The notes beneath the pieces were generated by a model. It saw nothing but the letters and a program-made list of their open reading frames with translations, searched no databases and had not been told where the DNA came from. A DNA stretch of 64,000 nt from Planctomycetales bacterium. GTDB taxonomy: Bacteria > Planctomycetota > Planctomycetia > Planctomycetales > Planctomycetaceae. Positions 46,238-55,504 of this stretch are shown piece after piece. Location of the stretch: contig JANQPT010000012.1 of NCBI GenBank assembly GCA_028285345.1, forward strand, positions 124,001 through 188,000. Direction: 5' to 3'. The number at the start of each line of letters is the position of its first letter. Within the stretch, counting starts at the first letter, position 1. A program made the translations under genes and the position numbers.

Positions 46238-46782
46238 GTGCTTGGAAACCGTCTGGGACCGAAAAACCGAATCGTCAACTGCTGATGATGGAGTGGATGC
46301 ACCGCATCGACTTACTGGAGGTCATTCTACGTGCGTTCAAAAGTTCACAGCAAGAGGGTTCGAGATCCTCGCCTCATTATCTGAGTACCCGTGACGAAAG
46401 CAGACCTCCAGGGCGTGGAATTGAGACCGCGGTGGCGGTTGCCGATGGCGATTCGCCACATTCGACCTGATTTGTCACCCGTAGTTGGGTCGCTTTAGTA
46501 GTTTCCCCCCAAGCGGTGGACTCGAAGCATTAAGCAGTTGCGGAAGCGTGAGCAATCTGGTTAGGCTGGGCAAACACGATTGTTTTTACGACCCCCACGA
46601 CAATTGACGACGCATTGCGTTGCGATCTCGATCGACAGTGCTGGAAACACTCAATCAGAAGGCGTCTCCAGCCGGCTGATTGGTTCGCGGTTGATGGAGT
46701 CTGTTTGATCTCAAGTGAGCCAGGCAATTGAAAACTGCAATCTGCCCGGCTTGACGAGTGCCTGCCGAAGGGATTTCGAGTC
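46238..46782. other. Divergent intergenic region, no gene seen
   Basis: Promoter region for the kinase and for the large RTX-type protein. No supported ORF, repeat or RNA structure was found. Confidence 0.4.
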
Positions 46783-49700
46783 GTGCATCATCGTAGCCAA
46801 CGTCAACAATCTCCAAGACGAACTGGCACATTCGCTCGGCTCACCAGCCGCCGGTTAGTTCACGAGACGCTGGAAGACCGAACCCTCCTCACCGGCGCGA
46901 TCATCGACAATGACATTCCCGCCGGGACGCTGGGGCACTTCGAGGTTGATTTGACTACCGGGGGCGAGATCGCCGCCGCGACGATCACCGGGCTGGGGGA
47001 TCCTTCCGGATCGATTTTGTCGACTCAAGTGATTTTTGAGTTTCTGAGCTTCGTCGACGTCGGAAATGACGGCGACGCAGAACAACTCTCCGGCTTCGGC
47101 CCAACGATTTCTGCGTTCGATGAGGACACCGCCACCAGTTTCGGTTCATTCACAGGAGAGAACGGGAATACGATCGACTGGACGGTCACCAGTTCCATCG
47201 CAGATGGCAGCAGCAAGCTGACCAGCACCTACCAGTTTTCCGTAGAGACCGGAACGTTAGGTACGCTCCGTTTTCTACAGTACATGGATGAAGACGTATT
47301 AGACTCTGTTTCCGACGACCTGTTGATAATCGAAGGAACCGCTGCCGACAGTAACTTGGAATTGTTCACGCTTGACGGACCGGAGGCGATCGGTGTCAGT
47401 CAAAGCGGGGCATTTTCCGGCAACCAAGGACTTATCAACAGCACATTCGCCGGCTGGGCCGCGGACATCTACGACAACATGGTGCCGGCGATCTTGGATG
47501 CCGGCGTTACCGTCTCGCCCGCCGGGGTCATCTCGAACCTCGCTCTCCAAAACCCGGGCGTCGATAACGTTTACGGACCAGACGATATCGTCACCGTACT
47601 GGCATGGGACGTCTACAGCGACGCGACCTCCGCCACAATTGTGACGACATTCGGCGGCGTGCCAAACGTGTTGCCCGATGCCGAGGCAGGTGGCCCGTAC
47701 AACGTTGATGAAGGCGGCTCAGTCATCCTCGACGCGTCAGGTTCCTCAGACCCGAATCAAAAAGCCGAGACGCTGATCTACGAATGGGATCTGGATAGCG
47801 ACGGAATTTTCGGCGAGACCGGCTCCGCGGCTCAAAACGGAGACGAGACCGGAATCAATCCCACGTTTTCCGCCGCGAACGTGGATGGTCCGGAAACGGT
47901 CATCGTTCAACTGCGGGTCACAGACGATGGCGGATTGACCGATACGGAAGCGGCGCTGATCAACGTCATGAATGTCGCTCCGATCGTCCAGCAACTTTCG
48001 ATTGGCGACGCGTTCGAAGACCGGCCGGTGACCCTTTCCGGAAACTTCACAGACCCCGGGATCGCCGACACCCACACCGTTCAAATCGATTGGGGAGACG
48101 GCACAATCACACAAGTCGATCTCTCCTCCGGCGAACGGACATTCACGGATGAACACATCTACGCTGTGGGCGGCGATTACGGCATCGACGTGACAATCGT
48201 CGACGACGATTTTGGCGCGGACGAGGACTCTCTGGAAATCTTCGTAACGCCGATCAATGACGCCCCGTTTTTTGATCACATCGCGGATCAAGTCGTCGAC
48301 GAGGATACCGGACCACACGTGGTGGCAATTACGGGAATCGGAGCGGGCGGAGAGAGTGACGAGACCTCTCAGTCGATCGAGGTGACCGCGACGATCGACG
48401 ATCCCGACTCCATCATTCAGTCGCTCACGATCACCGGCAGCGGGATGGAACGAACCCTGTCCTACACGCTCGTCCCCGACGCCTTTGGCGAGATTTATGT
48501 CACGGTCATCGCCACCGATGACGGGGGCCGCATCCACAGCGGCGATGACGACGACTACGAACAAACCTTCAAGATCACCGTCAACCCGATCAACGACGCA
48601 CCGACGTTCTTCGCGGACGTCGAGGAAGAAGAACCGCCGTTGGACCCCAATGATCCGCTCACGGTGCTGGAAACCCAGCAGGACGCCACCTACGTCGTCT
48701 CGGATTTCGTCGATGACGTCTTCGCGGGTGCGGCGAATGAGTTCGATCATGAGTTGTCGTTCCTCCTGAGGCCAACGGAGGTCGTGATCGCAGAATCGAA
48801 TCCCAACTATGCGACTGCGCAGCAGATCATGGCGAATTACAACGGCCAAGAGGAACTGGACCGCTTGGCCGCTCTCATTCTCACTTCAACCCCGACAGTC
48901 GATGCCCGGACAGGGGACTTGATGTACGAGGTCAAGGCCGAACAATGGGGTTATGTGACCTATGAAATGGTGCTGACCGACAATCAGTCGGAAAACCACA
49001 TGTCGGCGCCGCAGAGTTTTCAAATCAAGGTCATTGAATTCACCGTCGGTGAACCGGAAGGCAGCGTCCCCAGCGGACAGAACGGCGACGCGGATCCCGC
49101 ACCCGCGACGACATTGGATTGGGATATCGCGACCGACGGATTCCAGATGTTGACGATTTCATATGAAATCACCGGACAACCCTCTGCTCCATTTGACATC
49201 GAAGTCTATCGATCCGCGAATCGCATCATCGACGGCGGAGACGAACTGCTCGACACGGTCAGCATCACCGACGCCGCGGATCTGACTGTGGGAACGCATA
49301 CCCTGACATATGAGATCGGCAGCGGAGCCGGGAAGCTGGCGTTGCCGGGCGCCGGTATTGCCGAGACTAGCGAGGATTATCGATTGTTGTTCACCGACGG
49401 TACGGGTGTCGCACATTTTTCGGGTGTGTATCACGCGGCCGACGGTTCCGTCTTCGTTCATGGAACCGAACAGGATGACCGCGTCGCAATCGGCACCGGC
49501 AGTTTGACGGTGAGCCTCAACGGCATGACTTACACTTATGATGAAGTCGACGTCTCCGACGTACGCGTCCGGACGCACAACGGCGACGATTATCTGCGAA
49601 CCGTGGCCGATGTCGCCACGAGTGTTTTCTTCCGCGGCGGACGTGGAAACGACACGGGGATCGGCGGATCGGCGATTGACCGCTTCTTCGGCGGACTGGG

Positions 49701-50382
49701 AGCCGACGTCCTTTCTGGTCTTGGCGATGAGGATTGGCTGCGCGGCGAAGCCGGCGATGATTTGATTTATGGCGGCGACGCGTTCGACCGCATCTTCGGC
49801 GGCCTGGGGAGTGATACCGTCAGAGCGGGCGACGGCGATGACCGTATCTACGGCGGCAGCGGCGATGACTTGCTCTCGGGAGACAGCGGCAACGACCTGA
49901 TTGACGGCGGCGACGGAGACGACAAGCTGTTCGGCGGCGGCGGGCTCGACACACTCTCAGGAATGGCCGGCAACGACATGATCAACGGCGGGGCGGACAA
50001 TGACCGGATCTACGGCGGCGACGGAAACGACACACTGTCCGGCACCGCCGGCAATGATTGGATCAACGGCGGAATCGGCGAAGATGTGATTTACGGCGGG
50101 ATCGGCGACGATACGCTCTCCGGCTTGGACGGCGACGACGTCATTCGGGGCGGCGCCGGCAACGACCGGCAGTACGGCGGCGGCGGCAATGACACGCTAC
50201 TGGGAGGCGACGGGGATGACGTGCTGATCGGCGACGACGGAAACGATCGCCTCGAAGGCCACGCCGGCCGTGATGCACTGTTTGGCCTGTTGGGCGACGA
50301 CCTGCTGAGTGGAGGCCTCGGCCTCGACACGCTCTTCGGAGGACTGGGATCAACCTTATTGCTGGATCCCGATCAGAATTGA
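46783..50382 (+). CDS. Giant surface protein with PKD, cadherin-like and RTX calcium-binding repeats
   Basis: A 1199-residue extracellular protein with a GTG start at 46783; AAGGGA lies about nine bases upstream. Near residue 30 it carries LVHETLEDRTLLTG, a motif seen at the N-termini of many large planctomycete exported proteins. After a domain of unknown fold (40-290) come PKD-type modules (AGGPYNVDEGGSVILDASGSSD, about 305-395; FTDPGIADTHTVQIDWGDGT, about 425-485) and cadherin-like segments starting NDAPFF and NDAPTFF (495-640). About 230 residues at the C-terminus (960-1190) are RTX nonapeptides of GGxGxDxxx type (GGDGDDRIYGGSGDDLLSG), which bind calcium. No protease or lipase motif is seen. 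It is probably an adhesin or surface-matrix component; the export route is unknown. Confidence 0.88.
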   Translation: MHHRSQRQQSPRRTGTFARLTSRRLVHETLEDRTLLTGAIIDNDIPAGTLGHFEVDLTTGGEIAAATITGLGDPSGSILSTQVIFEFLSFVDVGNDGDAEQLSGFGPTISAFDEDTATSFGSFTGENGNTIDWTVTSSIADGSSKLTSTYQFSVETGTLGTLRFLQYMDEDVLDSVSDDLLIIEGTAADSNLELFTLDGPEAIGVSQSGAFSGNQGLINSTFAGWAADIYDNMVPAILDAGVTVSPAGVISNLALQNPGVDNVYGPDDIVTVLAWDVYSDATSATIVTTFGGVPNVLPDAEAGGPYNVDEGGSVILDASGSSDPNQKAETLIYEWDLDSDGIFGETGSAAQNGDETGINPTFSAANVDGPETVIVQLRVTDDGGLTDTEAALINVMNVAPIVQQLSIGDAFEDRPVTLSGNFTDPGIADTHTVQIDWGDGTITQVDLSSGERTFTDEHIYAVGGDYGIDVTIVDDDFGADEDSLEIFVTPINDAPFFDHIADQVVDEDTGPHVVAITGIGAGGESDETSQSIEVTATIDDPDSIIQSLTITGSGMERTLSYTLVPDAFGEIYVTVIATDDGGRIHSGDDDDYEQTFKITVNPINDAPTFFADVEEEEPPLDPNDPLTVLETQQDATYVVSDFVDDVFAGAANEFDHELSFLLRPTEVVIAESNPNYATAQQIMANYNGQEELDRLAALILTSTPTVDARTGDLMYEVKAEQWGYVTYEMVLTDNQSENHMSAPQSFQIKVIEFTVGEPEGSVPSGQNGDADPAPATTLDWDIATDGFQMLTISYEITGQPSAPFDIEVYRSANRIIDGGDELLDTVSITDAADLTVGTHTLTYEIGSGAGKLALPGAGIAETSEDYRLLFTDGTGVAHFSGVYHAADGSVFVHGTEQDDRVAIGTGSLTVSLNGMTYTYDEVDVSDVRVRTHNGDDYLRTVADVATSVFFRGGRGNDTGIGGSAIDRFFGGLGADVLSGLGDEDWLRGEAGDDLIYGGDAFDRIFGGLGSDTVRAGDGDDRIYGGSGDDLLSGDSGNDLIDGGDGDDKLFGGGGLDTLSGMAGNDMINGGADNDRIYGGDGNDTLSGTAGNDWINGGIGEDVIYGGIGDDTLSGLDGDDVIRGGAGNDRQYGGGGNDTLLGGDGDDVLIGDDGNDRLEGHAGRDALFGLLGDDLLSGGLGLDTLFGGLGSTLLLDPDQN

Positions 50383-50437
50383 GGCGACCGTCACTCATCA
50401 GCGGAGAGGGCGTCACGCCGGCGACACAACGGGTTCG

Positions 50438-52108
50438 TTAGTTCCCCAACTTCTTGAGGAGCTTCTCCGCCTCGGCAGCCGCCGCTGTGTTGGGAAAATC
50501 TTTGATCACTTCGTCCAATCTCTTGCGATAGTTCTTCAAATGTTGCCGAGCCTCGATTGATTTCTGGTTCGGGTGCTCGTCAAATCTTCTCCTGAAGTTT
50601 TTCGCCTGTCCCAGCTTCCGCTGCGCCTTCGCTTCGAGAGCATCTCGGTCAATTGGTTTGGGCGCGGGTTTGGCAATATCGGCGACAGGGACAGGTTTGG
50701 GTGCGGGCTTCGGGGCAAACTTCTCCGGCAATTCCGGCCAATCCAGCAGCGACTTGAATTCGTCATCCCGCAGAACCGCCGGAAAGTCATTGAAACCGGC
50801 CTGTTCGGCCTGCTCCAATCGCTTGACCGCCCGAGCGAACTCGCCGCTCACCGCGTGGGACTTTGCGCGGGCGAGAAAAACTTCAGTGAACTTCACTCGC
50901 ACGCGTTTGAACAGCCATACATCTCGTTGCTCCAATTCATCCAAGTGCTCGATCGAGCGCTGAAGATGTTCGTCCGCTTCAGTGGCGGACTTCTGAATTG
51001 AATTCACAAACTCATACTTTGCCAGCAAGGGAATCACCGGAGTGTATTCGGGCGACTGCATTCGAATTTGATCAAGCAGATTCCGCGCCGATTCAAATTG
51101 GCTTTCTTCGATCGACTGGTCGGCCGACGAGAGATATTTGCTGACATGCGATGTCAGCGCTTGCTCTGCCTCAGCAGATCGACTAGGTGCGAGGACGCAT
51201 ACAACACGAAAACCAATATCTTGTGCCGCCGGTTCGTCTGACACACGATCCGCGAGATCGTCGTGCAGAAACGACCGGCCCCGTACTTTCAACGTGTCGC
51301 CGTGTGAGCACCACTCCGACACGTTCCCGTGCATTCCATAGAGTTTCTGCTTGTTCGGCTGAGATGACTCGACGTCGACGGCCTGCGCCTTGGCTTCAAA
51401 CGTCGCGGCTACCTCCCCGCAAGCCTGCTCCCACTCGGCTTCCGTCGGCAAACGATAGGAGCGGCCGCCCTCTTTTTCCCCAGCACGTTCGGAAAGCGCC
51501 TTGCAAAACTGTCTTACGGCGTCGGACGAAACAGACACGACCGGCAGCCGGCAGACCTCGTAATCCTGTTCCCGCCGATCGCCATTTGGCGCATCAGTCT
51601 CATCGCCCGGATTCCATTGCAGAATCATCCGAAACTCTTCCTGCGTGACTTCAAACTCACCGAAGTAGACGCTCGCCGGCTGATCCTGTGCTTGTTCTAC
51701 TTTGAGTCGGATGAAGGGCATTCCAATGGAGTTCACGATACGGCCCGGAAGCCGCGTCGCTTCCTCCACACGTTTGGGCTGCGAGCTCTCGACAGACTCG
51801 GCGATGCCGCCGGGAGCTTCCTCGACATTCGCAGTATCACTGCCCGCGTCAGCAACATCCGGCCCTGGGTTGGCGGTCGCCCACACCCAAAATGCCGCAC
51901 CGAGTACCAGCACTAAGACACTGAACGAGCCGAAAATCAGCAACTGTTGGAATTGCAGAGACTTTGCTGTTTCGGACGGCGAGCCATCATATTTAAAGCG
52001 AAGCTGAGCTGAGTACCCGCAGTACTCGCAGGTGAACTTCTCTCCCATCATTTCGGGAGGAAGAACGTGAACGGTGCCGCATTCCTCGCATGCAAATTGC
52101 ATTGTCAT
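50438..52108 (-). CDS. Membrane protein with zinc ribbon and FGE-like (sulfatase-modifying factor) domain
   Basis: A protein of 556 residues; I prefer the ATG at 52108, with GGGGGG just upstream, over an in-frame TTG at 52126. Residues 4-35 hold a zinc ribbon (CEECGTVHVLPP, CEYCGYSAQ). A membrane helix lies near 57-78 (LLIFGSFSVLVLVLGAAFWVW). Residues about 125-315 form an FGE-sulfatase/DUF323 fold: YRLPTEAEWEQACGEV, KLYGMHGNVSEWCSHGDTLKVRG, IGFRVVCVL. The cysteine pair of true formylglycine-generating enzymes is not evident, so it may only bind ligands. The C-terminus (320-556) is helical and TPR-like, with a Lys/Pro-rich linker. It is divergent from the sigma factor operon. Confidence 0.85.
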   Translation of the reverse strand: MTMQFACEECGTVHVLPPEMMGEKFTCEYCGYSAQLRFKYDGSPSETAKSLQFQQLLIFGSFSVLVLVLGAAFWVWATANPGPDVADAGSDTANVEEAPGGIAESVESSQPKRVEEATRLPGRIVNSIGMPFIRLKVEQAQDQPASVYFGEFEVTQEEFRMILQWNPGDETDAPNGDRREQDYEVCRLPVVSVSSDAVRQFCKALSERAGEKEGGRSYRLPTEAEWEQACGEVAATFEAKAQAVDVESSQPNKQKLYGMHGNVSEWCSHGDTLKVRGRSFLHDDLADRVSDEPAAQDIGFRVVCVLAPSRSAEAEQALTSHVSKYLSSADQSIEESQFESARNLLDQIRMQSPEYTPVIPLLAKYEFVNSIQKSATEADEHLQRSIEHLDELEQRDVWLFKRVRVKFTEVFLARAKSHAVSGEFARAVKRLEQAEQAGFNDFPAVLRDDEFKSLLDWPELPEKFAPKPAPKPVPVADIAKPAPKPIDRDALEAKAQRKLGQAKNFRRRFDEHPNQKSIEARQHLKNYRKRLDEVIKDFPNTAAAAEAEKLLKKLGN

Positions 52109-52325
52109 GACAGGCTTGCCCCCCAATCACGATGTCGTTGTGCATGACAACGTTGCTCCAGGGCATTGTACTCAGTCGCCAGGGCAATTGCGACAAATCC
52201 GCCGCCAGCCTGCGGAAGCTACGAACGAGGGATGGGGATTGTACGTCCAGAACCGTTTCCATAAACTGTCGTGCGACGGCACACACCCGTTTCGCGTCAA
52301 CATATCGTTTTCGAGGGTCCCGGCG

Positions 52326-52736
52326 ATGTCCCCTTCACAATCCTCCTCGCAACCGGCTGACGACTATCAGCCGGAAGAAATCGAAGAATCACAAGAGGAG
52401 GCAACCGACGTTCCGGGCAGCCAAACCGAGCGGCGTCTGTTGGACCAGGTGTTAATGCAAACAGCAATGGAGTCGTTTTCGCGCGACGATCTGGATGACC
52501 GGCTGATGCAAAACTTGCTGGATGTGGCCAAACGGCTCCGCGGCCAGCCGTGGAGCATGGATCCCGTGGCCGTCGAACTTGTGCACGCCGCACTGATGTG
52601 CCAGTTCGAAATGATTACGTCGATCCAACGGGACTGGAAGCCGGTTTCCACCCGCGTGACCGAAGTCCTGTTCAACGATCCCATCGTACACGATCGGCTC
52701 AAGACCCTGTGGACACGGCTTTCCCAAGAGCAGTAA
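52326..52736 (+). CDS. Small acidic helical protein coupled to a sigma factor gene
   Basis: A 136-residue protein of unknown function. GAGGG at 52312-52316 supports the ATG at 52326; a longer ORF opening at 52074 overlaps the divergent gene and lacks a start signal. The first 40 residues are acidic, Ser/Pro/Gln/Glu-rich and probably disordered. The rest is helical (LLDQVLMQTAMESFSRDDL; VELVHAALMCQFEMITSIQ). No DNA-binding motif or membrane segment is seen. The next gene, a sigma factor, starts two bases after its stop codon, so it may be a sigma-binding partner such as an anti-sigma factor; that is a guess from position. Confidence 0.65.
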   Translation: MSPSQSSSQPADDYQPEEIEESQEEATDVPGSQTERRLLDQVLMQTAMESFSRDDLDDRLMQNLLDVAKRLRGQPWSMDPVAVELVHAALMCQFEMITSIQRDWKPVSTRVTEVLFNDPIVHDRLKTLWTRLSQEQ

Positions 52737-52738
52737 TC

Positions 52739-53434
52739 GTGCCGGACATACAAGACCATCAACAGCTGATCGAACAGAACCAGGGCCTCGTGCACGACTT
52801 GGCCCTGAAGATTCTCCGTCAAGCGCCTCAGTCGACCGACTTGCAAGACTTGGTGGGATACGGCCAGATCGGTCTCGCCGAAGCCGCGCAAAACTATGAT
52901 CCGAGCCGCGGGGTCAAGTTTTCCAGTTTTGCCTACTACCGCATCCGCGGCGCAATTTACGACGGGCTCAGCAAGCAATCCTGGTTTCGCAGACGCCCGA
53001 CCAAATGGAAATATGAGCAGGTTGCCAACGATCTCTTGGAGCAGGGATTGGAGGAATCGGGAGAGGAAATTCCTCACCGGACAGAGGAACTGGTGCACTG
53101 GTTCCGCGAGTTGGCGGGAAATCTTGCCACGGCACACTTGACCTTGAAGCATGTGGAAGTCACCACGCTGGCCAGCGACGACGTGGAAGACAAACAGACA
53201 CCGTCTCCTCAAGCGGCACTCTTTAGTGAAGAGTTGTTCGCAAAACTCAATTCGTCCATCGAGGCCTTGCCTGACGAAGAACGGACATTGATTCAAATGG
53301 CGTATTATGAAGGGGCCACTCTGACGGAAGCAGCCGACGCATTGGGTATCAGCAAGTCGTGGGCCAGCCGTCTGCACTCAAAAACGTTGCAGCGGCTGCA
53401 GCGTGCGCTGAGGCTGTCGGGCATGTCGGAATGA
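52739..53434 (+). CDS. FliA/SigB-like group 3 sigma factor
   Basis: A sigma-70 family factor of 231 residues. I start it at the GTG at 52739, two bases after the upstream stop; the in-frame ATG at 52550 lies inside the previous gene. Region 2 is clear (DLQDLVGYGQIGLAEAAQNYDP, RGVKFSSFAYYRIRGAIYDGLS), as in FliA and SigB types, region 3 is short, and region 4 has LPDEERTLIQMAYYEGATLTEAADALGISKSWASRLHSKTL. This is not an ECF factor. It is directly followed, after about 220 bases, by the type VI secretion cluster on the same strand, so it may control that cluster; no matching promoter was identified. Confidence 0.9.
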   Translation: MPDIQDHQQLIEQNQGLVHDLALKILRQAPQSTDLQDLVGYGQIGLAEAAQNYDPSRGVKFSSFAYYRIRGAIYDGLSKQSWFRRRPTKWKYEQVANDLLEQGLEESGEEIPHRTEELVHWFRELAGNLATAHLTLKHVEVTTLASDDVEDKQTPSPQAALFSEELFAKLNSSIEALPDEERTLIQMAYYEGATLTEAADALGISKSWASRLHSKTLQRLQRALRLSGMSE

Positions 53435-53514
53435 CGCCCAATTCTCCCGCTGCACTCGGCGCGCCAATCGGTTGGGAAAGACTCATCTGCCCGGGATCGC
53501 TCACCCATTTCACG

Positions 53515-53540
53515 CACGCCGGCGCGGTTCAACCGGCGTG
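53515..53540. promoter_or_regulatory. Perfect hairpin between the sigma factor and tssA genes
   Basis: CACGCCGG (53515-53522) pairs with CCGGCGTG (53533-53540) around a ten-base loop. No T-run follows, so it is not a classical terminator. It may mark the 3' end of the sigma operon or the 5' leader of tssA. Confidence 0.4.
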
Positions 53541-53651
53541 ATGATGAATTGCAACCACCCCGGGGAATGTTCATAATGTAAGACAACACAGGATCGGCCA
53601 ACAGGATGGCCGGTCAGCTGAATGACGGTCAAACACGTGGAGCAGTGCAAC

Positions 53652-54761
53652 ATGGCCTCTGACGCGGCCTTTGATGTCGAGCAGCTTTGCCAGCCGATTT
53701 CGGAAGAGATCCCCGTGGGCAACGATGTCGGCGAGGATTTCGAATCCGACTTCCAAGAACTGCGAGCCGCGCAGCGCGAAGCGCGGTCGGTCGAGCGGCC
53801 GACTGTCGACGGCATCGCTGATGCCAGCAACGAATGGCGCGAAGTTTCCCGGCTAGCGGAAAAAATCCTCACCGAGGAGTCTAAGGACATCCGCGTCGCC
53901 GTCTGGATGCTCGAAGCCCACGTACGGCTCTCTCAATTTGCCGGGCTGCGGGACGGTCTGAGTCTGATTCATGAACTGGTCAGCCGTTACGGCGAAGACC
54001 TGTTTCCCCGCCCGGAAGAAGAAGAACACCGAATCACGGTCTGGCCGATCGACAGCCTCGATGGGGAAGAAGACGACGGCCCATTGCCTCGGGCCATTCG
54101 GAACATTCCGCTCACCAGCGCACCGGACGCGGAATATGCCCTTTGGCAATATGAACAGGGCGAGCAGGTCGCCGCGTTGGAACCACAGCAAAAACAGAGC
54201 CGCATCAACGAAGGAGCAGTCAGCTTCGAAATGTTCAAAAACGCGGTCGCCGGCACGTCCGACGACCGGTTACGGCTGTTGGTCTCCGACATCGACTCAT
54301 GCGTGACGAAATTGGACGAACTTGACGACTTGTTCGAGCAGAAATGCGGCGAGAGCAGCAACGGCGTCCCTCTGACACCGTCGACGAGCCGGACACGCAA
54401 AATGCTCGGTGCCTGCTCCGAAATGATCGAACTGCTGGCCGGGGACCGTCTCAAAGAGCCCGAAGACGAACCCGCCGACGACGAGCAGGGCTCCGGCGGA
54501 GACACTTCCGCAGCGACAGGCCGCATTTCCGGCCCGGTCGGCAGCCGGGAAGAGGCCTTTCGGCAGTTGAAAGAGGTGGCCAGTTTCTTCCGCCAAACCG
54601 AGCCGCATTCTCCCATCTCTTACGCGATCGAGCAGGTCGTTCGCTGGGGTGAACTACCGCTGCCGGAATTGCTCTCCGAACTCGTGGAAGATAGTTCCGC
54701 TCGGGACGCCTTGTTTAAATGGGTCGGCATCACCGCACCCGAATCAAACGACGAATATTAG
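53652..54761 (+). CDS. tssA: Type VI secretion protein TssA (ImpA family)
   Basis: TssA initiates or caps the growing tail sheath. The N-terminal ImpA domain (about 10-130) has LCQPISEEIPVGNDVGEDFESDF, the family start. The middle has LSLIHELVSRYGEDLFPRPEEE, typical of TssA. The C-terminal part, residues 215-365, is variable and helical, with an acidic linker (EPEDEPADDEQ). Length about 369. I prefer the ATG at 53652, with GGAG at 53639-53642, over one 30 bases upstream. First gene of the T6SS cluster; tssB follows after 222 bases, which probably include a separate promoter or leader. Confidence 0.88.
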   Translation: MASDAAFDVEQLCQPISEEIPVGNDVGEDFESDFQELRAAQREARSVERPTVDGIADASNEWREVSRLAEKILTEESKDIRVAVWMLEAHVRLSQFAGLRDGLSLIHELVSRYGEDLFPRPEEEEHRITVWPIDSLDGEEDDGPLPRAIRNIPLTSAPDAEYALWQYEQGEQVAALEPQQKQSRINEGAVSFEMFKNAVAGTSDDRLRLLVSDIDSCVTKLDELDDLFEQKCGESSNGVPLTPSTSRTRKMLGACSEMIELLAGDRLKEPEDEPADDEQGSGGDTSAATGRISGPVGSREEAFRQLKEVASFFRQTEPHSPISYAIEQVVRWGELPLPELLSELVEDSSARDALFKWVGITAPESNDEY

Positions 54762-54983
54762 AAAAAAGTTTGCGGCGAGCAGAAAACGACGTCCGCTCGG
54801 AGCGAGTTTTTGTGATCACTATCTGCGGACTCTATTCATCTCCCCACAAAGTGCAGTTTTTGCGAAAATAACCTTGAATTTTAACGGGCGTCAACCGCAT
54901 CATGGGGGCGTGCCGACTTTCGACACCTCCGGCCCGGCAGGTTTTGGCCGGGTTCAACCAAAATACTACGGAGTCAATCGACT
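54762..54983 (+). promoter_or_regulatory. Leader between tssA and tssB with a stem-loop
   Basis: The longest non-coding gap inside the cluster. CCCGGC (54933-54938) can pair with GCCGGG (54947-54952) just before the tssB ribosome binding site GGAG, about 15 bases before the ATG. It could modulate the much higher expression of sheath genes. No promoter box was recognised. Confidence 0.35.
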
Positions 54984-55502
54984 ATGGCTGAAAGCTATCA
55001 CGGCAAGCTGGAGCGCGTGCGCAAACCGCGTGTACACATCAAATACGAAGTCGAGCTGGAAGGCGCCCAAGTGGACGTGGAGCTCCCGTTCGTCGTCGGC
55101 GTGATGGGTGACTTCTCCGGAAACCCCACAAAAGAACTGCCGGCCCTCCGCGATCGCAAATTCATTCAGATCGACCGGGATAATTTCGATGAAGTGCTGG
55201 AGCGGATGACACCCGGCCTCAACTTGCGCGTCGAAAACACGCTCAAAGGGGACGGCAGCGAGATGGGAGTGCAACTGAAGTTCGAAAAAATGGAGGATTT
55301 CGAGCCGGCCAACATTGTCGAGCAAGTCGATCCGCTCAAGAAGTTGCTGGAAACACGCAACAAGCTGCGCGATCTACAGACCGCCGCCGACTTGGATCCG
55401 AAACTGGAGGCCAAGTTGGAAGAGATTCTCAAGGAGACCGAAGAGATTCAAAAAGCGGCTGACGAAAAAGGCTGGAAACCTGAAGCGGAAGGAGAAGAAT
55501 AA
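54984..55502 (+). CDS. tssB: Type VI sheath small subunit TssB (VipA/ImpB)
   Basis: TssB forms the contractile sheath with TssC. At 172 residues it has the family length. Core motifs [58 protein letters not shown] and [29 protein letters not shown] are all present. The C-terminal helix (about 125-165), acidic here, is the part that contacts TssC and, in some systems, TagJ and ClpV. GGAG upstream of the ATG; tssC1 starts two bases after its stop codon, with GGAGAAG inside the end of tssB. It acts in the cytoplasm. Confidence 0.96.
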   Translation: MAESYHGKLERVRKPRVHIKYEVELEGAQVDVELPFVVGVMGDFSGNPTKELPALRDRKFIQIDRDNFDEVLERMTPGLNLRVENTLKGDGSEMGVQLKFEKMEDFEPANIVEQVDPLKKLLETRNKLRDLQTAADLDPKLEAKLEEILKETEEIQKAADEKGWKPEAEGEE

Positions 55503-55504
55503 CG

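Noticed and set aside
49620-50350. Tandem DNA repeats possibly forming a CRISPR-like array
   Set aside because: The periodicity is 27 bases and encodes RTX nonapeptides in frame; no direct repeat with spacers is present.
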